Assembly (NCBI GenBank): GCA_013397455.1
Contig: VYZB01000036.1
Coordinates: forward strand, 4,083,183-4,147,182
Source of the DNA: Crotophaga sulcirostris
Lineage: Eukaryota > Chordata > Aves > Cuculiformes > Crotophagidae
Reading direction: 5' to 3'
DNA: 64,000 nucleotides
Position numbers and translations under genes: made by a program. Shown here in pieces: positions 47,801 through 58,815 of this stretch. The notes under the pieces are model-generated. The model saw nothing but the letters and a program-made list of their open reading frames with translations. It did not search any database and was not told where the DNA came from. Numbering within the stretch: position 1 is the stretch's first letter; each line of letters begins with the position of its first letter.

Positions 47801-48263
47801 TCTTTAGCCATCTGCCTTGTGTTGACTATTCTTTTGACACTGAGTACCATTACTTATTTATGCACACTGTAATAAAACATTTTCATTTGTTGCTTTTAAA
47901 TACCATTTTAATTTAACTGAATATCCTTTTTTTGTAGATTAAGAAAGGACCAACAAACCCAATCTTACTTTCATACCTTTATGAAGTTCTTTCTAGTTAA
48001 TTTGAACTCAGATCAGAATATAATAGATTTAAACTTTCCTCCATTTGGAGAAAATTCCCTTGGATTTTAACTTTTCTCCTACTTAAACCTTCCATCATAT
48101 AGCAAATTTCACTCTGTGTCTTGCCTTTTTCATGTATGTCGTGGTTTTTTCTGAGATCTTAATTTTAGAACACTTTTCTACAGGTGATAGTCTCTTTTTT
48201 ATTCTGTGGTGTTATAAAATTAAAAACATTATGTGACATCCCAGTTTTGTATTTCTAGTCTTT
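44801..48263. other. No gene recognised
   Basis: In these 3.5 kb of A+T-rich DNA no exon, RNA or repeat family was recognised. Open frames are shorter than 60 codons throughout. Confidence 0.45.
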
Positions 48264-48360
48264 TTGTTTTTGTCACTGGTAGGGGATGGTGAGTCCTGCA
48301 GCCTGAAAGAGGCAAGGCTGCTGCAGCTCCGTAGTGAGGTTAAGCGCATATTCTTCATGG

Positions 48361-48413
48361 CACACATGCATGCACACAGTATCTCACACTCTTATACATG
48401 TACACACAACTGG
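48361..48413. repeat. Imperfect CA-rich simple repeat
   Basis: Repeated 'cacac', 'catg' and 'acaca' units form a loose CA-rich tract. Confidence 0.6.
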
Positions 48414-48530
48414 CTACACAGATCAACTCAAGCAGAAAGCACTCAGTACTCACACAAACAACAAAACACACTAAAAGCCTCATCCTGGTCCCCTTTCCTG
48501 CTGATTAAAATGCAGGTTTGTTAGCAGGAA

Positions 48531-48581
48531 ATATGTGTGTATATATGTTTAATGTGTATGTACAATGTATATATATATTAT
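48531..48581. repeat. Imperfect TG/TA simple repeat
   Basis: Alternating 'tgtgtg', 'atatat' and 'gtatg' units form a purine-pyrimidine alternating tract. Confidence 0.7.
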
Positions 48582-49620
48582 GCACAATGACTGCCTTGTA
48601 GCTGGTCTCTGGATACTCTCCCCAGCTGTGTCACTGTCAGAGACAAATGCACATGCACAAATGGGTTTCCCTGTTTATCCCCCAAGCCTTGGTGCCTCCA
48701 GCAGTTGACCTGGAGAAACCCTGGTCATAGCAGTACTAAACTCCTGGTGTCTCTTTCCAAATGACACACTGACCAACCTGGCTCCCAGGTCACTTTACTC
48801 TCTGGACAGCCCAACTTGACATTTACTAGCAACCACACTGTGGTGCACATACCATTACCTGCTCCAGTAGCTGGCACCACAGGCACACAGGCCCTACAAT
48901 GTGTGATCTGACTCCAGCCACTGGCACTCAGACCTCCATACATAAGCACTAGTAGAAAGAGCCCCTTCACTCAGGAAAGCAGTTAGAAATGGAGTTTAAT
49001 GGGAAGGCTGCTGATCAAGTACGAGGCATGACCAGATGGGCATACAGATGAGGACCTGTTTACATGTGACTAGCCCCTTTTATCCCTTTATCCCTCTATA
49101 TTGTGCTTGTTCATACTCAAAGCACCTAGATCACTCTCTTTCTCCACCTTTGGTTCATCCCTCAAATATCCAAGACTTGTACAGTCTCAAGATGTTCTTC
49201 CCTGCTATCCCACAATGTGGGGAAGTATCTTCCACTGGCTCATGATGATGCCTTATGGTCCATGGGGTTGAGGGTCTCCTCAGACAGCCCTGGGAGGACA
49301 CAGAACAGGTTTCTCTAACTGAAATATTGGGGTTTCCCTGTACACTTGTGCCCCTATGCTCTTCGAATCACAAATGAGTCTTTCATGGACTTTCACGGGC
49401 TTTAATGATCTTTAATGGGAAGTGGGTCTTTAATGGGTTGATGTCCCCCGTAATGGATCTGGAAGTAGATGGAGCAGAGGGTTGTTTGGGTTCCCTCATC
49501 TGGTCCTTATATATAGAGAGATGAGTTTTATTATGCATAACCAAACAAGCACTGCTTTGTTGACAAGGGGTTTTCATGGAGCTGTCAGCAACGATACCCA
49601 AGTGTCTTTCCTATGTTTGT

Positions 49621-50248
49621 TCATAGGACATGAACATTATTTTCAACATGGCACTAAATAACGTAAATAAAGTAATTAATTTCTGAAGATATGCCACTCA
49701 GGAATGGAGTTACTAATACATACAGATAGAGTTAGCCACAGATTTAGTATGGTTGCTAATAATCAAGACATCTGTTACGACACCCATCAGATACATTTCT
49801 CTGCAGCATATATTTTAGCTCAGTGTGCTAAAATTTTACTTCTTGTTAATGTATATTAGAAAGCTATGTTTTAATTCTCTTACATAGGCAATTTATCCCC
49901 AGATATTTAAAAAGAAGATAGACATTCAGTACGTCTCCTCTAAATTGGGTAACTACCAAACAAGATTTCCACGTTTTATCTTGTCCTAATATTACAATAA
50001 TTGCCTGAATTGATTTCTTCTGACATTTTCATATTTGTTCAGGTAAATTTTATATTTATCATTTAACATTTGTTTTGGGATAAAAATATTTTGAACATGT
50101 AAAGAAATAGTTGGCTTTAATTCACAAAACTGTAGATCAGCTTCTTTAACTGACAACCACTATACCCTTCTGGTAACAAAAATTATGTTGGAAAGTTTGG
50201 TACATCTGTAAGTACCTGAAAAAAAATGAAAAAGAAAGTAGAATTTGT
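49621..50248. other. No gene recognised
   Basis: A+T-rich with no recognised exon, RNA or repeat family. Confidence 0.45.
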
Positions 50249-50275
50249 AAAAAAAAAAATTTTTTTTTTTTTTTT
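50249..50275. repeat. A-run joined directly to T-run
   Basis: Eleven A residues (50249-50259) are followed immediately by sixteen T residues (50260-50275), which makes a perfect self-complementary core. Such junctions are sequencing-error prone. Confidence 0.95.
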
Positions 50276-53200
50276 ATATCCAAAGGACACATTGAAAGAC
50301 CCTTGCTTGTTGTGCCTAATCTACTGCGGGTACCAGATATCACACATTAGCCACTGAGTAGCTTAGCTTTTTTAGCGTTGATGGTTAAGTGTTGTCATAG
50401 CTGACTAGTTTTATAAAACCATTGGACTGTCAAAGTCTAAATTTAATTTTCCATGACCTTGAGACAGAATAGCTGTATGATGGTGAAAGAAATAGAAACC
50501 GCTATTCACAGGCTGTGCATGTTTGTCTTGTGAAATTAGAAATTATTTTCTGGAAAAAAAAAATCAGCATAAGCCAGGTATGTGACTTGTTCCTAAAGCA
50601 TTTATTTTAAGCAGCTTTCTGTAATTCATCAGCTAATACATTGTGTTCCAATTCTAGTTTTGATTGTGGTTTGTGGTCATTTTACAAAATTGTCAGCCTG
50701 TGAGGATTTCACTTAAAGATGCAGCTATTGATTGAAAGATTGAGATAACACTATGCAATAATATTTTTAAATAACTCTTTATTTGAGCCTTAGGACTTTC
50801 CACCAGGAATGCGACACAGTGTCCACAGTAGGCATTTTATTTCTCATTTCTATTTATTTATTTATAGTCAATAGTCAGCTTTTTTTTATTGAGCACACAC
50901 AACTGTAGGAAATTTGTAGTGCCAACGACCGTTATGTGGGATGTTCTTTAAAGACCGTAGGACCTTCTCCTGGAAAACTCTTGAGCAGAAAATTGCAGTT
51001 AGCAGAATAAGGAAGGGTTTTCAGGATGGGTAACAACAGATCATCCAATTTTTGCTTCTCAGTATATTTCTTGAAAATATGTTTTTGCCCCAGCTCTGTT
51101 TATTATATGGTAGAGAGCTCTCGTGCTTGCTTGATTTCAGGACATAGAAGTTTATCAACATTTGTTATCAAGAGAAACTGTCATATGTTCTGCTAAATCT
51201 ATTCCCTATTCCATGACAAACTTTGTCCCCTTCAGGAAAACTGTCAGTCTTGCATGCTTAAAAGGTGGGAAAAAGATGACTTTTGCCTTGTTGTCTTGTC
51301 TGACGTGAGTTTTAAATAGGTGGGGTTTTTTGACTTTGCTCGTCACTTGCTATATAAAATACCTCAGAACGGTTCTGTAAGAGTCTGTTTTATTGAAGTA
51401 CGTGACTTACTTTTCTAGAGTGCAAGTTTTGATACAGAGAGAGGTACCGTACACTCCTCAAACTGAAAACATCATATATCATCCACATAGGAAAAATAAT
51501 TGAAACTAATGACGTCAACAAGTTGATTAGCATATTCAGTGACATATTTTTAGATCTGTGTATTAATTTTCTTTGCCAAACATTGTTTTAAAAATAATAT
51601 AGCAATATGGGCAACAAGCTCGATCATCTCTGATATCCTTTAGACTTCCTAACATTATCTGTTGTGCTGTTAAAAGAGTTTTGTTTGCTCAGGCTTAGGA
51701 GACATTATTTGTAAGGCTAATGTCAAATCAAATAAGTTGGAAGAAATAAGCTGTCTGAAGAGTACTTGAGTGTGTATCTCATCTTTTTCTTCTGTCTTGA
51801 AATAGTTGTACATTTCAAGTGTGTTTATTTTCTGTGCTCTGATTTGAGAGATGATGTGTTCATTTGTCTGGAATACTGAAAGAAATGAAATAAAAACTAT
51901 AAAGAGATATCCTAACAGATCAATGGTGATAATGAAGAAGATGACAGCAGCAAAGAAAAAAAATTATTCTGCTACAGTATACTTTCATATTACTCTAGAT
52001 TATTTTTTACTGAGGTCAATTTTTTTACAACTGAATTCCATGGAAAGTGTTAGATAGATTTCACTAGTAGAAAAGTAAGCCCATAGCTACTCAGGACAAC
52101 ACCTTTGTGCTAGAGATGTAGTAGCTTTTAGAGATGTATTTTGCATTATGGATGTAATTTGCATTTTGCAATTTGGCCGTAGGGTTAAACAAAAAAAGAG
52201 TAAAAGAGAAAACTATTTTGTAGTGTAAAATATAGTGACAAGTTGGGAAGAAGTGTTTGCCAGAGTCCAATAAGAGACATCTTAAGAGGGAGTAAGGACT
52301 CAGAGATCTGCTTAGATTTCCTGTAAGAACAGCTTTGTGTACCTATTTGTAAAGTGTGAAGCAACTACTCAAGACGAGACTTATAAGAATAAACAGAAGT
52401 GGAATGTCTGAAGAACTAAAGATTGTATTTAGAGTGATGGCACAGCAAACAAATGAGAAAAGAAAGAGAAGTGAGGGTGTGACTATTAAAGTTTGAATAA
52501 GCATTAACTAAAAAGGAAGCAAATGAAGAGATAGAAAATAGACGAAAACATTACAAAATCGAAAAAAAAATGCAATGTAAAATTAAAAACTGCATAGCAC
52601 AACTATACTGAAGTGTGTGATAGGTAGATATCCTGAGATGCTTTGAAAGACAATGGCTCATGGATGCAATCTGCTTTGTGGTAGACCCTGCACTGCATAA
52701 AGGGGTTAGAGAATACCTTAAGTGCAATGCAACAGCTTCTCTTCTGCCTCACATGCCAGACCAGGAGTCCATACCAGGAAGGCAGCTGCAGTCCTACTAT
52801 GTCTGTGTGGGAGACAGGAGCACCATGACAGGAGAATGTGAAACATTCACTGGGTGAATTTCATGCTCTGGACCCAGGCAGGTGTGAACACATTTGTTGC
52901 TAAATACCTATCTGACAAAAGAAACTTTGCTGCTTGTTTAAACTGCTCATACTTCAAGATAACCACCAAGTAAGACAGCTTGAATGGCAGCCTTATATAT
53001 CAAATCCTTTCATAAGTCAAAGTACCAAACAGTGATTCCACTGCCTGACTTTTGGCACTGAACCTGATGAGGAGGCCTATGGTTGTTCCATGGCTGTGTT
53101 CTCCAAATGGGTGGCTAAAGCTAAACAACCTGTTGGAAACGCTCTGGTGCCAGGAACTCTGGCAGAGGCTGTGTTAACATTTAAGGTAATTGTAGGACCG

Positions 53201-53849
53201 TGCTCAGGCTCTGGCACTGTTTTGTTTACTTGAACAGGTCTCTGAACCTAGGTTTGTTCCAACCTGTAACACGAACAACAGGTATTGCATCATGGCACTA
53301 CTGTGTATCATATTCAGAAACCGGTCTAGCAATTCTAGCAGCAATATTAATATACTTTTTCAGTTGTTATATATTTGTGATTTTTTTTAATATTTGTTTT
53401 CAAGTACACTTGGCTTTATTTCACCGTGAATTGTAACTGCGAGGATTTTCAGGGAAGATAGACATTGTCAGGGAAGAAAATGTTATTGAGCCCCAAGGCA
53501 ACACAATGAAACTGAGACATGGGGAACAAAGGATCTGACCAGATGAGAGGGAGCTGTCAGTCCAAGAGAAAGTGCTCTGAGGGTCCAGGCTTGCACTTTA
53601 TTAATATCCCAGAGAAACCTAGACCAATGTTTCGTTACTTAGCAGTTTTATTCCAACAACTCTTTCCTTGGCTTAGATGGGCTGGTGGTACTGAAAATTC
53701 TTAACACTCAACTAAATCAGCTCCTGCTTTTCAGGTGTGCTTACGAAAAACACAGAGCATACTGAACTATAGATTCATTTTTATGTATTAAATGTATTTT
53801 TGGTTCTTATAAAAGCTGGAAAGCTTACGCAGTAATAACTGTGAGGGAC
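50276..53849. other. No gene recognised
   Basis: In these 3.6 kb no exon or known repeat was recognised. The part from about 52640 to 53300 is less A+T-rich and holds several frames of 60-80 codons. One 'acatttaag' followed by 'gtaatt' near 53175-53190 looks like a splice donor, but no matching acceptor or protein family was identified. Confidence 0.4.
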
Positions 53850-54120
53850 ATGAGAGCATCCCTGCTCCTGGGGGTTGTGCCCTAGGGCGCAAGGCCGAGC
53901 CATGTGGGCTTGGTCTGTCCCTGCCCTCAGGGAGGTGTCCGATGCCCAGGGCTGGGGCTACCCTGGTGCTCTCCGCTACCTTGCTGCTAGCTGGGGTGGG
54001 ACAGTCCCTGGTTGCCAGGCCCTCCTGCCCAGGTGGCTCTCCTGGGGACCCCCACCACCCCTGTGATCCCAGCCCCAGGGAGCCACTGGCTTTCATGACA
54101 CCCTTACTATAACACTGACT
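53850..54120. other. G+C-rich island next to CR1
   Basis: A strong G+C-rich block with 'cctggggacccccacc'-type runs. A minus-strand frame of 135 codons (54195-53788) spans it and reads Pro-, Gly- and Ser-rich, as compositional bias would give. Part of it (53993-54030) resembles 15258-15300 in the 14.9 kb island, so both may belong to one unrecognised repeat family. It is not recognisable as CR1 although a CR1 3' end follows within about 50 bases. Confidence 0.4.
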
Positions 54121-54167
54121 TTTCACAACCCCATTAATGTATGCAGTTGTTTTCACTACCACATCTC

Positions 54168-54371
54168 CATCATGAGGATGATGAGGCCCTGGCACAGGTT
54201 GCCCAGGGAAGCTGTGGGTGTCCCCTCCCTGGAGGTGTTAAAGGCCAGGCTGGATGGGGCCTTGAGCAGCCTGGGCTGGTGGGAGGTGTCCCTGCCCATG
54301 GCAGGGGGCGTGGAACTGGATGATCTTTAAGATTGCTTCCAACCCAAGTTATTCTGTGATTCTATGATTCT
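54168..54371 (+). mobile_element. CR1 LINE 3' end with ATTCTGTG-type tail, plus strand
   Basis: The last 200 bases of a CR1 element are visible. The end of ORF2 is marked by 'gaggccctggcacaggttgc' and 'gaggtgttaaaggccaggct', then come 'gcagcctgggctggtgggag', 'ggaactggatgatctttaag' and a tail of about two and a half 'attctgtg/attctatg' units (54349-54371). The tail and the 'cctgggctggtgg' block mark a subfamily different from the copies at 24.7, 30.5 and 38.7 kb. It is 5'-truncated and non-coding. It is G+C-richer than its flanks. Confidence 0.92.
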
Positions 54372-57289
54372 ACCATCTCTCCCTCTGCTATAGCGTAATG
54401 CCCCGAACAGCTTTGCAAACAGACAGTTATGCACTTCAGGAAAACCCATGGCAGAAACTTTTGCAAGAGAAGTCCACGTTCCTTCCTTCACCACATGTGC
54501 AGTTTGGGAAGTTCTCTTAGTTTGAGGCGGTGAAGAGCTCTTTCTTTTTTACTTTCTATGACCCAAAAAGGCACTTTTCAGAATTAAAATCAAAATTTTA
54601 CAAGTCCCCTTAGGAGAATCGTATTTAATAACATATGCTTCAGAGTCCAGTGAGATTTGTTTCTCTATCCAAATATTGCTAAATTTTAAACTTCTGCAAA
54701 CACAAGTAAAGAAGACAGTTAGAGGGGCACTTTGTGGGATTGTAGTCTATACACGCACATGTAATCATTTCCGATACCTGAAAGGTGAAAAGGTTTATAG
54801 GATCTGAGATATTTTTACCACGATTCCAAAAATGTAACCTTTTCACTGTTTCTCAGTTTGGTTTGTGTGATATTTTCCCTTTCATAATGAATAAATGTAA
54901 CAAATGACCTTTAGATTTAACTTGATTAACTTGATTATTCCTCATTAAAATGTTGTCTGTCACCCTCCATACGGAAAGTATGTAAATTCTCCCAGAGAGT
55001 GGGGATGTGCTGTTCATGTTGAAACAGATAACATTTATATTATTATTGTGTTGTTTCCAAATTTACCTCTACATCATTTATACAAGAGTTTTTCTTTAGG
55101 AATGATATTATAATAACAATTTGCTAAACAGTAATTGGGAGTTTCATACTGAAAGTTACCATCACAAGTTTTTGAAGAGGTTATTAAGCTTATTGAAAGC
55201 TAAATGAATGCATAAATACAAGTGAAAATATAGCTTTACATTTTACATTTAGTAAATATTATTTCTTATGGAATTCATACATTTTCTTACAACATTGGAC
55301 CTATGAATAGTTATTGCATTGCATTTATACACAGCAACTAATAAACTTGGGGAATTTACCTTTAGTGACAAAAATTCTCATCAGCCCTATATTGTTCCTG
55401 AAAACATTTCTAAGTTTTTAAAATTATTTTTTAATACTTCTAGAAATATTAACCTGGATTTTATTGTTTGATCTACTTCAAGGCATTTTGAAATTAGGAG
55501 GTGTCCTTAATACTTTAATAGACTAGTAATAAAGGAGGAATATAGTTGCACTTCCAAGTTCAGTGGAAAACCAGTTAAATTTAGTGAGGAATAAGTTTGC
55601 TGCTGTCAGAAATACAGGGATGTCAGCAAAAGACGGCCACCTGTTTTTCTGCTTCTGGAATGAAACTCAGTGAAAGAGAAAATCTTCCTTCAGGCCACAA
55701 AGTGACCAGGTAATTAAAATTTGGTGGTAGTTTCTATACCCAGGTACCTTCAGTAATGCTCTTATTTCTGCACAGCTTGGAATGCTGAATAACTAGGGAA
55801 CTCACATTCATTTCAGTGGCTGCTTTGCTGCCCTTCCACCTGTCCTTCCAGATTCTTTGGTCAGAGATGTGGCCCTACAGGTTTCTCCTTAAAGGGCCTG
55901 GATCATCTCTTCTCAGAGCACGCAGCTAACTTCACTGCCTGGAAGTTAGGGTTGCAGTAAACCGTCTTCCATATTTTATGGTGGAATGAATTTCTGTGTC
56001 TCTGTGTTGATCATAAAAGAAATCTGAATGTAAAGATGCCTAGCTCTGTGGGCCTTATCTGTTGATAATATTAGGAGGTGTAAAGGAGGATATAGGAGCA
56101 TAATTAAGGTTACTGAGGTTATATATTCACTGTCTTGAAAGTAGATGAGCAATTACTACTTTGTGGTACCAGTTGATTTCACTGGTTCTTTCTCAATGTT
56201 CCTTGAAACAGCAGTGAGGTCATTAGACTGTGTTATTAAAATGTTGATGTAACTTTTGGCAAATATACCTAGTATTGGTAATCAAAATAGAAACAGACAT
56301 ATGTTTAATATGTTAATATGTTTATTCACCAATAGTTAATCTGTGATATTTTTAGTGATGTACGTGCCGAAACATGATTGTGTGTCTTTCATAAGATACT
56401 GCAGACTGTTTCAGATTGTGTTAGTTGTCTGATACATTTTGCTGTCAGTAGATGGTTTATAAAATCTATTGCATGCAAGATGTCACTGATTCAATTATCT
56501 TCATGTCTGCTGGCATCTATATTCATATGACTCTGGCCTTAACCATTGTTTTAAAATAAAATATTAGTGACTGTAATAGCAAAAGTATATTTTGTAAAGC
56601 AATAAAATTTTCTTTACTTATGTGTTAGTTGCTTTATTTGCTTTTCTTCCCCTGCTCTTTCCATATAGCTTCTTCACTGGCATGAATGATGGAGTATAGA
56701 TTTTTAAAACAAGATTCAAACAGACTTTCAAAAAAGACTTTCAAGTAGAACTAAATCAGGAACTCCAGTTGTTTACCAGATGATTCTTTTCTTTGAGACT
56801 TAGAGTAGAAAGACCAAATTCTTGCTCAACTCTCCCCTATAGCTCCACTATTTTCAGACTACCTGTAAAACAAAATAATTAATTCTTTGTAGGGACACTA
56901 TAATCAGTGGCAGAGATCTTATGTCAGATGACCTCAAACATACATTTCACAGTGGGCAGTATTACCTGGACTATAGTACATTTAGCCCTTCCCCTTTGAT
57001 GGCTGTTTTCAGCTTTTCCCTCTCCACATCAGCAATGATCCTGTCTCTGTATAAATCTATGAATGCTTTTGAGAAGAACTGATTGCTATACTTCTGGCAA
57101 AAGTCCAGACTAATAAAAGAAAAGGCTGTACTTGTTCAAAGCAAGTTCATCTAGGTAGTGAGGACCATAAGAGAGGATGCCTAAGGAAAAAATAGCTGGA
57201 CAAGCACATATGTTATTTCCCTGAAATGCTTCCCAGCCTTCAGCTATGTTCAAGTCAGAGTAATTCATGAGCCTGATGTGATTTGTCTG
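54372..57289. other. No gene recognised
   Basis: In these 2.9 kb no exon, RNA or repeat family was recognised. The portion near 55600-56000 is slightly G+C-richer but gives no open frame of note. Confidence 0.45.
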
Positions 57290-57735
57290 TTTACTAACTT
57301 TTCAGCTGATCTTTCTTTCAAGCTCTTGTTCAGTCTCTTCTTGAATCTAGGTACATTTCTTGCACTTAGTATAGACTTCGGCACACTGTTCCACTTGCCT
57401 GATGCCCATTAATAGAACAACAATTTGCTTTTGTTTGTTTTGACTTTGATTCCTTCTAGCTTCATATGATGGCCCATAATTCTTACAGTGGAAGAGACAA
57501 TGAACTGTTGATCCCTATCCACCTTCTCTACAGCACTTCTGATTTTGTAGACATCTATTTCACCCGTGTAAACTACCTCCTGCCCAAGTTGAAGCTTCTC
57601 AGCCTGACCCATATTTCATACAGAATTGCCTGCTCATACAGGAGCTGAGCATACCTTTGATAATCCTTGTTGCCTGTCTCTGAATCTTTTCCTGTACTAA
57701 AATAATATCCCTCAATTCCTCACTTCCCTATCCAT
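57290..57735 (-). mobile_element. Ancient CR1-type LINE fragment, minus strand
   Basis: The plus strand carries reversed blocks of old CR1 lineages: 'acactgttccacttgcctga' (57383-57402), 'cccattaatagaac' (57406-57419), 'ttgcttttgtttgttttgac' (57425-57444) and 'ttgttgcctgtctctgaatc' (57668-57687). On the minus strand a frame of 67 codons (57612-57409) is still open. It keeps a VYKIRSAVEKVDRDQQF stretch and an R-I-M-G-H-x-M-K-L then K-T-N-K-S-K ending, which fits the segment of CR1-like ORF2 ahead of the W-N-x-L-P motif. Edges are uncertain. It belongs with the oldest insertions in the window. Confidence 0.7.
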
Positions 57736-58261
57736 CGTTTCAGAGTTCTGTTGCCAGTTGTTAATACTATACCCTGTTAATGTTTTCATTACATGGATTT
57801 TGCATTATTCAGCCTTGTTTGATTTGATCAGCCCTGATTTATGTGAGGAAGTGGGTGACAGCAATAAAAATGTGACTGTTTACAATGAGGTAGCAAGTAT
57901 GTTCACTCTGAAAGTTTTCCATGGGGTATTTAGTCTCATAGCTGAAAGCGATACTAACAGATAACAAAATGTATTTTCTCATAAGAATTGATGTGTTTGA
58001 GTGAAAATTAGTACAGGAACTTGAATACAAGTTTAAATAAACAGTATATATGATGTAGAGGATGGTGTGGCAGAAGGAAGATCATTGCTAAAGAAGATGG
58101 CTTTCTGCTTTTTAGAAGTGTTTGCTGTTCAAGAAGATCTCAGCTGCTTCAGACAGAAAAAAATGCAGTGATGGTAAATGTTCGGTCTAATAGATGAAAA
58201 ATTAGAGAAAAAGATGCATCTCCTCAAGGAGAAAAAACAGTGTAATGATATTTTGTATTTG
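57736..58261. other. No gene recognised between two CR1 copies
   Basis: A+T-rich DNA with incidental frames on both strands around 57758-58030. No recognisable feature. Confidence 0.4.
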
Positions 58262-58815
58262 TTCATAGAATTACAGAACCATAAAATGGCTAGTGCTGGT
58301 GGTGATCTCTGGATTTCATCTTGTTCAGTCCCCCTGCTCAGCAGAATTCATTATAGCTGGTTGCCCAGGATCATACCCAAACTGCTTCTGAATATCTCAG
58401 AGGATGAAGATTCCAAAACATCTCTGGGCAACCTATGCTAGTGCTCAATCACCCTCATAGTGAAAAATTGTTTCCTAATATTCAGAGGGAATTTCTGTGT
58501 TTCAGTTTCTGCCCATTACTTCTGGTCTTGTCACTTGGACACCACTGCCAAGAGCCTAGCTCTGCCTTCTTTTGCCCTCCCTTCAGGTATTTAAATACAT
58601 TGATAAGATCCTCCTGGGCCTTCTCTTCGCTAAGCTAAGCAGTTCCCAGCTGCTTCAGCCTTTTCTCATTCAAAAGGTGCTTCAGTCTTTTCACCATCTT
58701 CGTGTTCCTTTGTTGGACTTATCCAGTATGTCCATGTCTGTCTTGAACTGGGGAGTCCAGAACTCAATACAGTACTCCAGGTGTGGTCTAAAAGACTCGG
58801 GAGGGCTTTTTGCTA
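58262..58815 (-). mobile_element. CR1 LINE fragment, minus strand
   Basis: Read on the minus strand this is the distal 550 bases of a CR1. The order on the plus strand is: 3' end 'catagaattacagaaccata' (58265-58284), 'ccctgctcagcagaattcat', the hairpin arms 'ggttgcccag' (58359-58368) and 'ctgggcaacc' (58424-58433), the segment opposite the W-N-x-L-P region, 'tttctgcccattacttctgg', 'gataagatcctcctgggcc' (58601-58619) and 'ggggagtccagaactcaata' (58751-58770). Frameshifts and stops break ORF2. It resembles the common older bird CR1 subfamilies and not the GATACTGT-tailed group. The 5' edge near 58815 is approximate. Confidence 0.9.

Larger units (their letters stand above)
48264..49620 (-). mobile_element. 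Possible minus-strand LTR-derived block (tentative)
   Basis: The block is G+C-richer than its flanks and has promoter-like and poly(A)-like elements on the minus strand. A TATA-box-like 'ctctatatataagga' lies at 49518-49503. Downstream on the same strand there are three 'attaaa' hexamers (49434-49429, 49416-49411 and 49406-49401). A further 'attaaa' lies at 49000-48995, below a second possible TATA-like 'gataaaag' near 49088-49081. The 12 bases 'tttaatgggaag' occur twice (48995-49006 and 49411-49422). This arrangement fits an LTR or two LTR fragments in minus orientation. No gag-pol or primer-binding site was recognised and no edge was fixed. CA-rich and AT-rich simple repeats lie inside. Confidence 0.35.

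Noticed and set aside
53170..53200. A splice-donor-like 'aag|gtaatt' after a moderately open frame
   Set aside because: No acceptor, no recognisable peptide and no second exon could be paired with it.
53788..54195. A 135-codon minus-strand frame
   Set aside because: Its Pro/Gly-rich peptide reflects G+C-rich composition, and it runs through the start of a CR1 fragment in the antisense direction.
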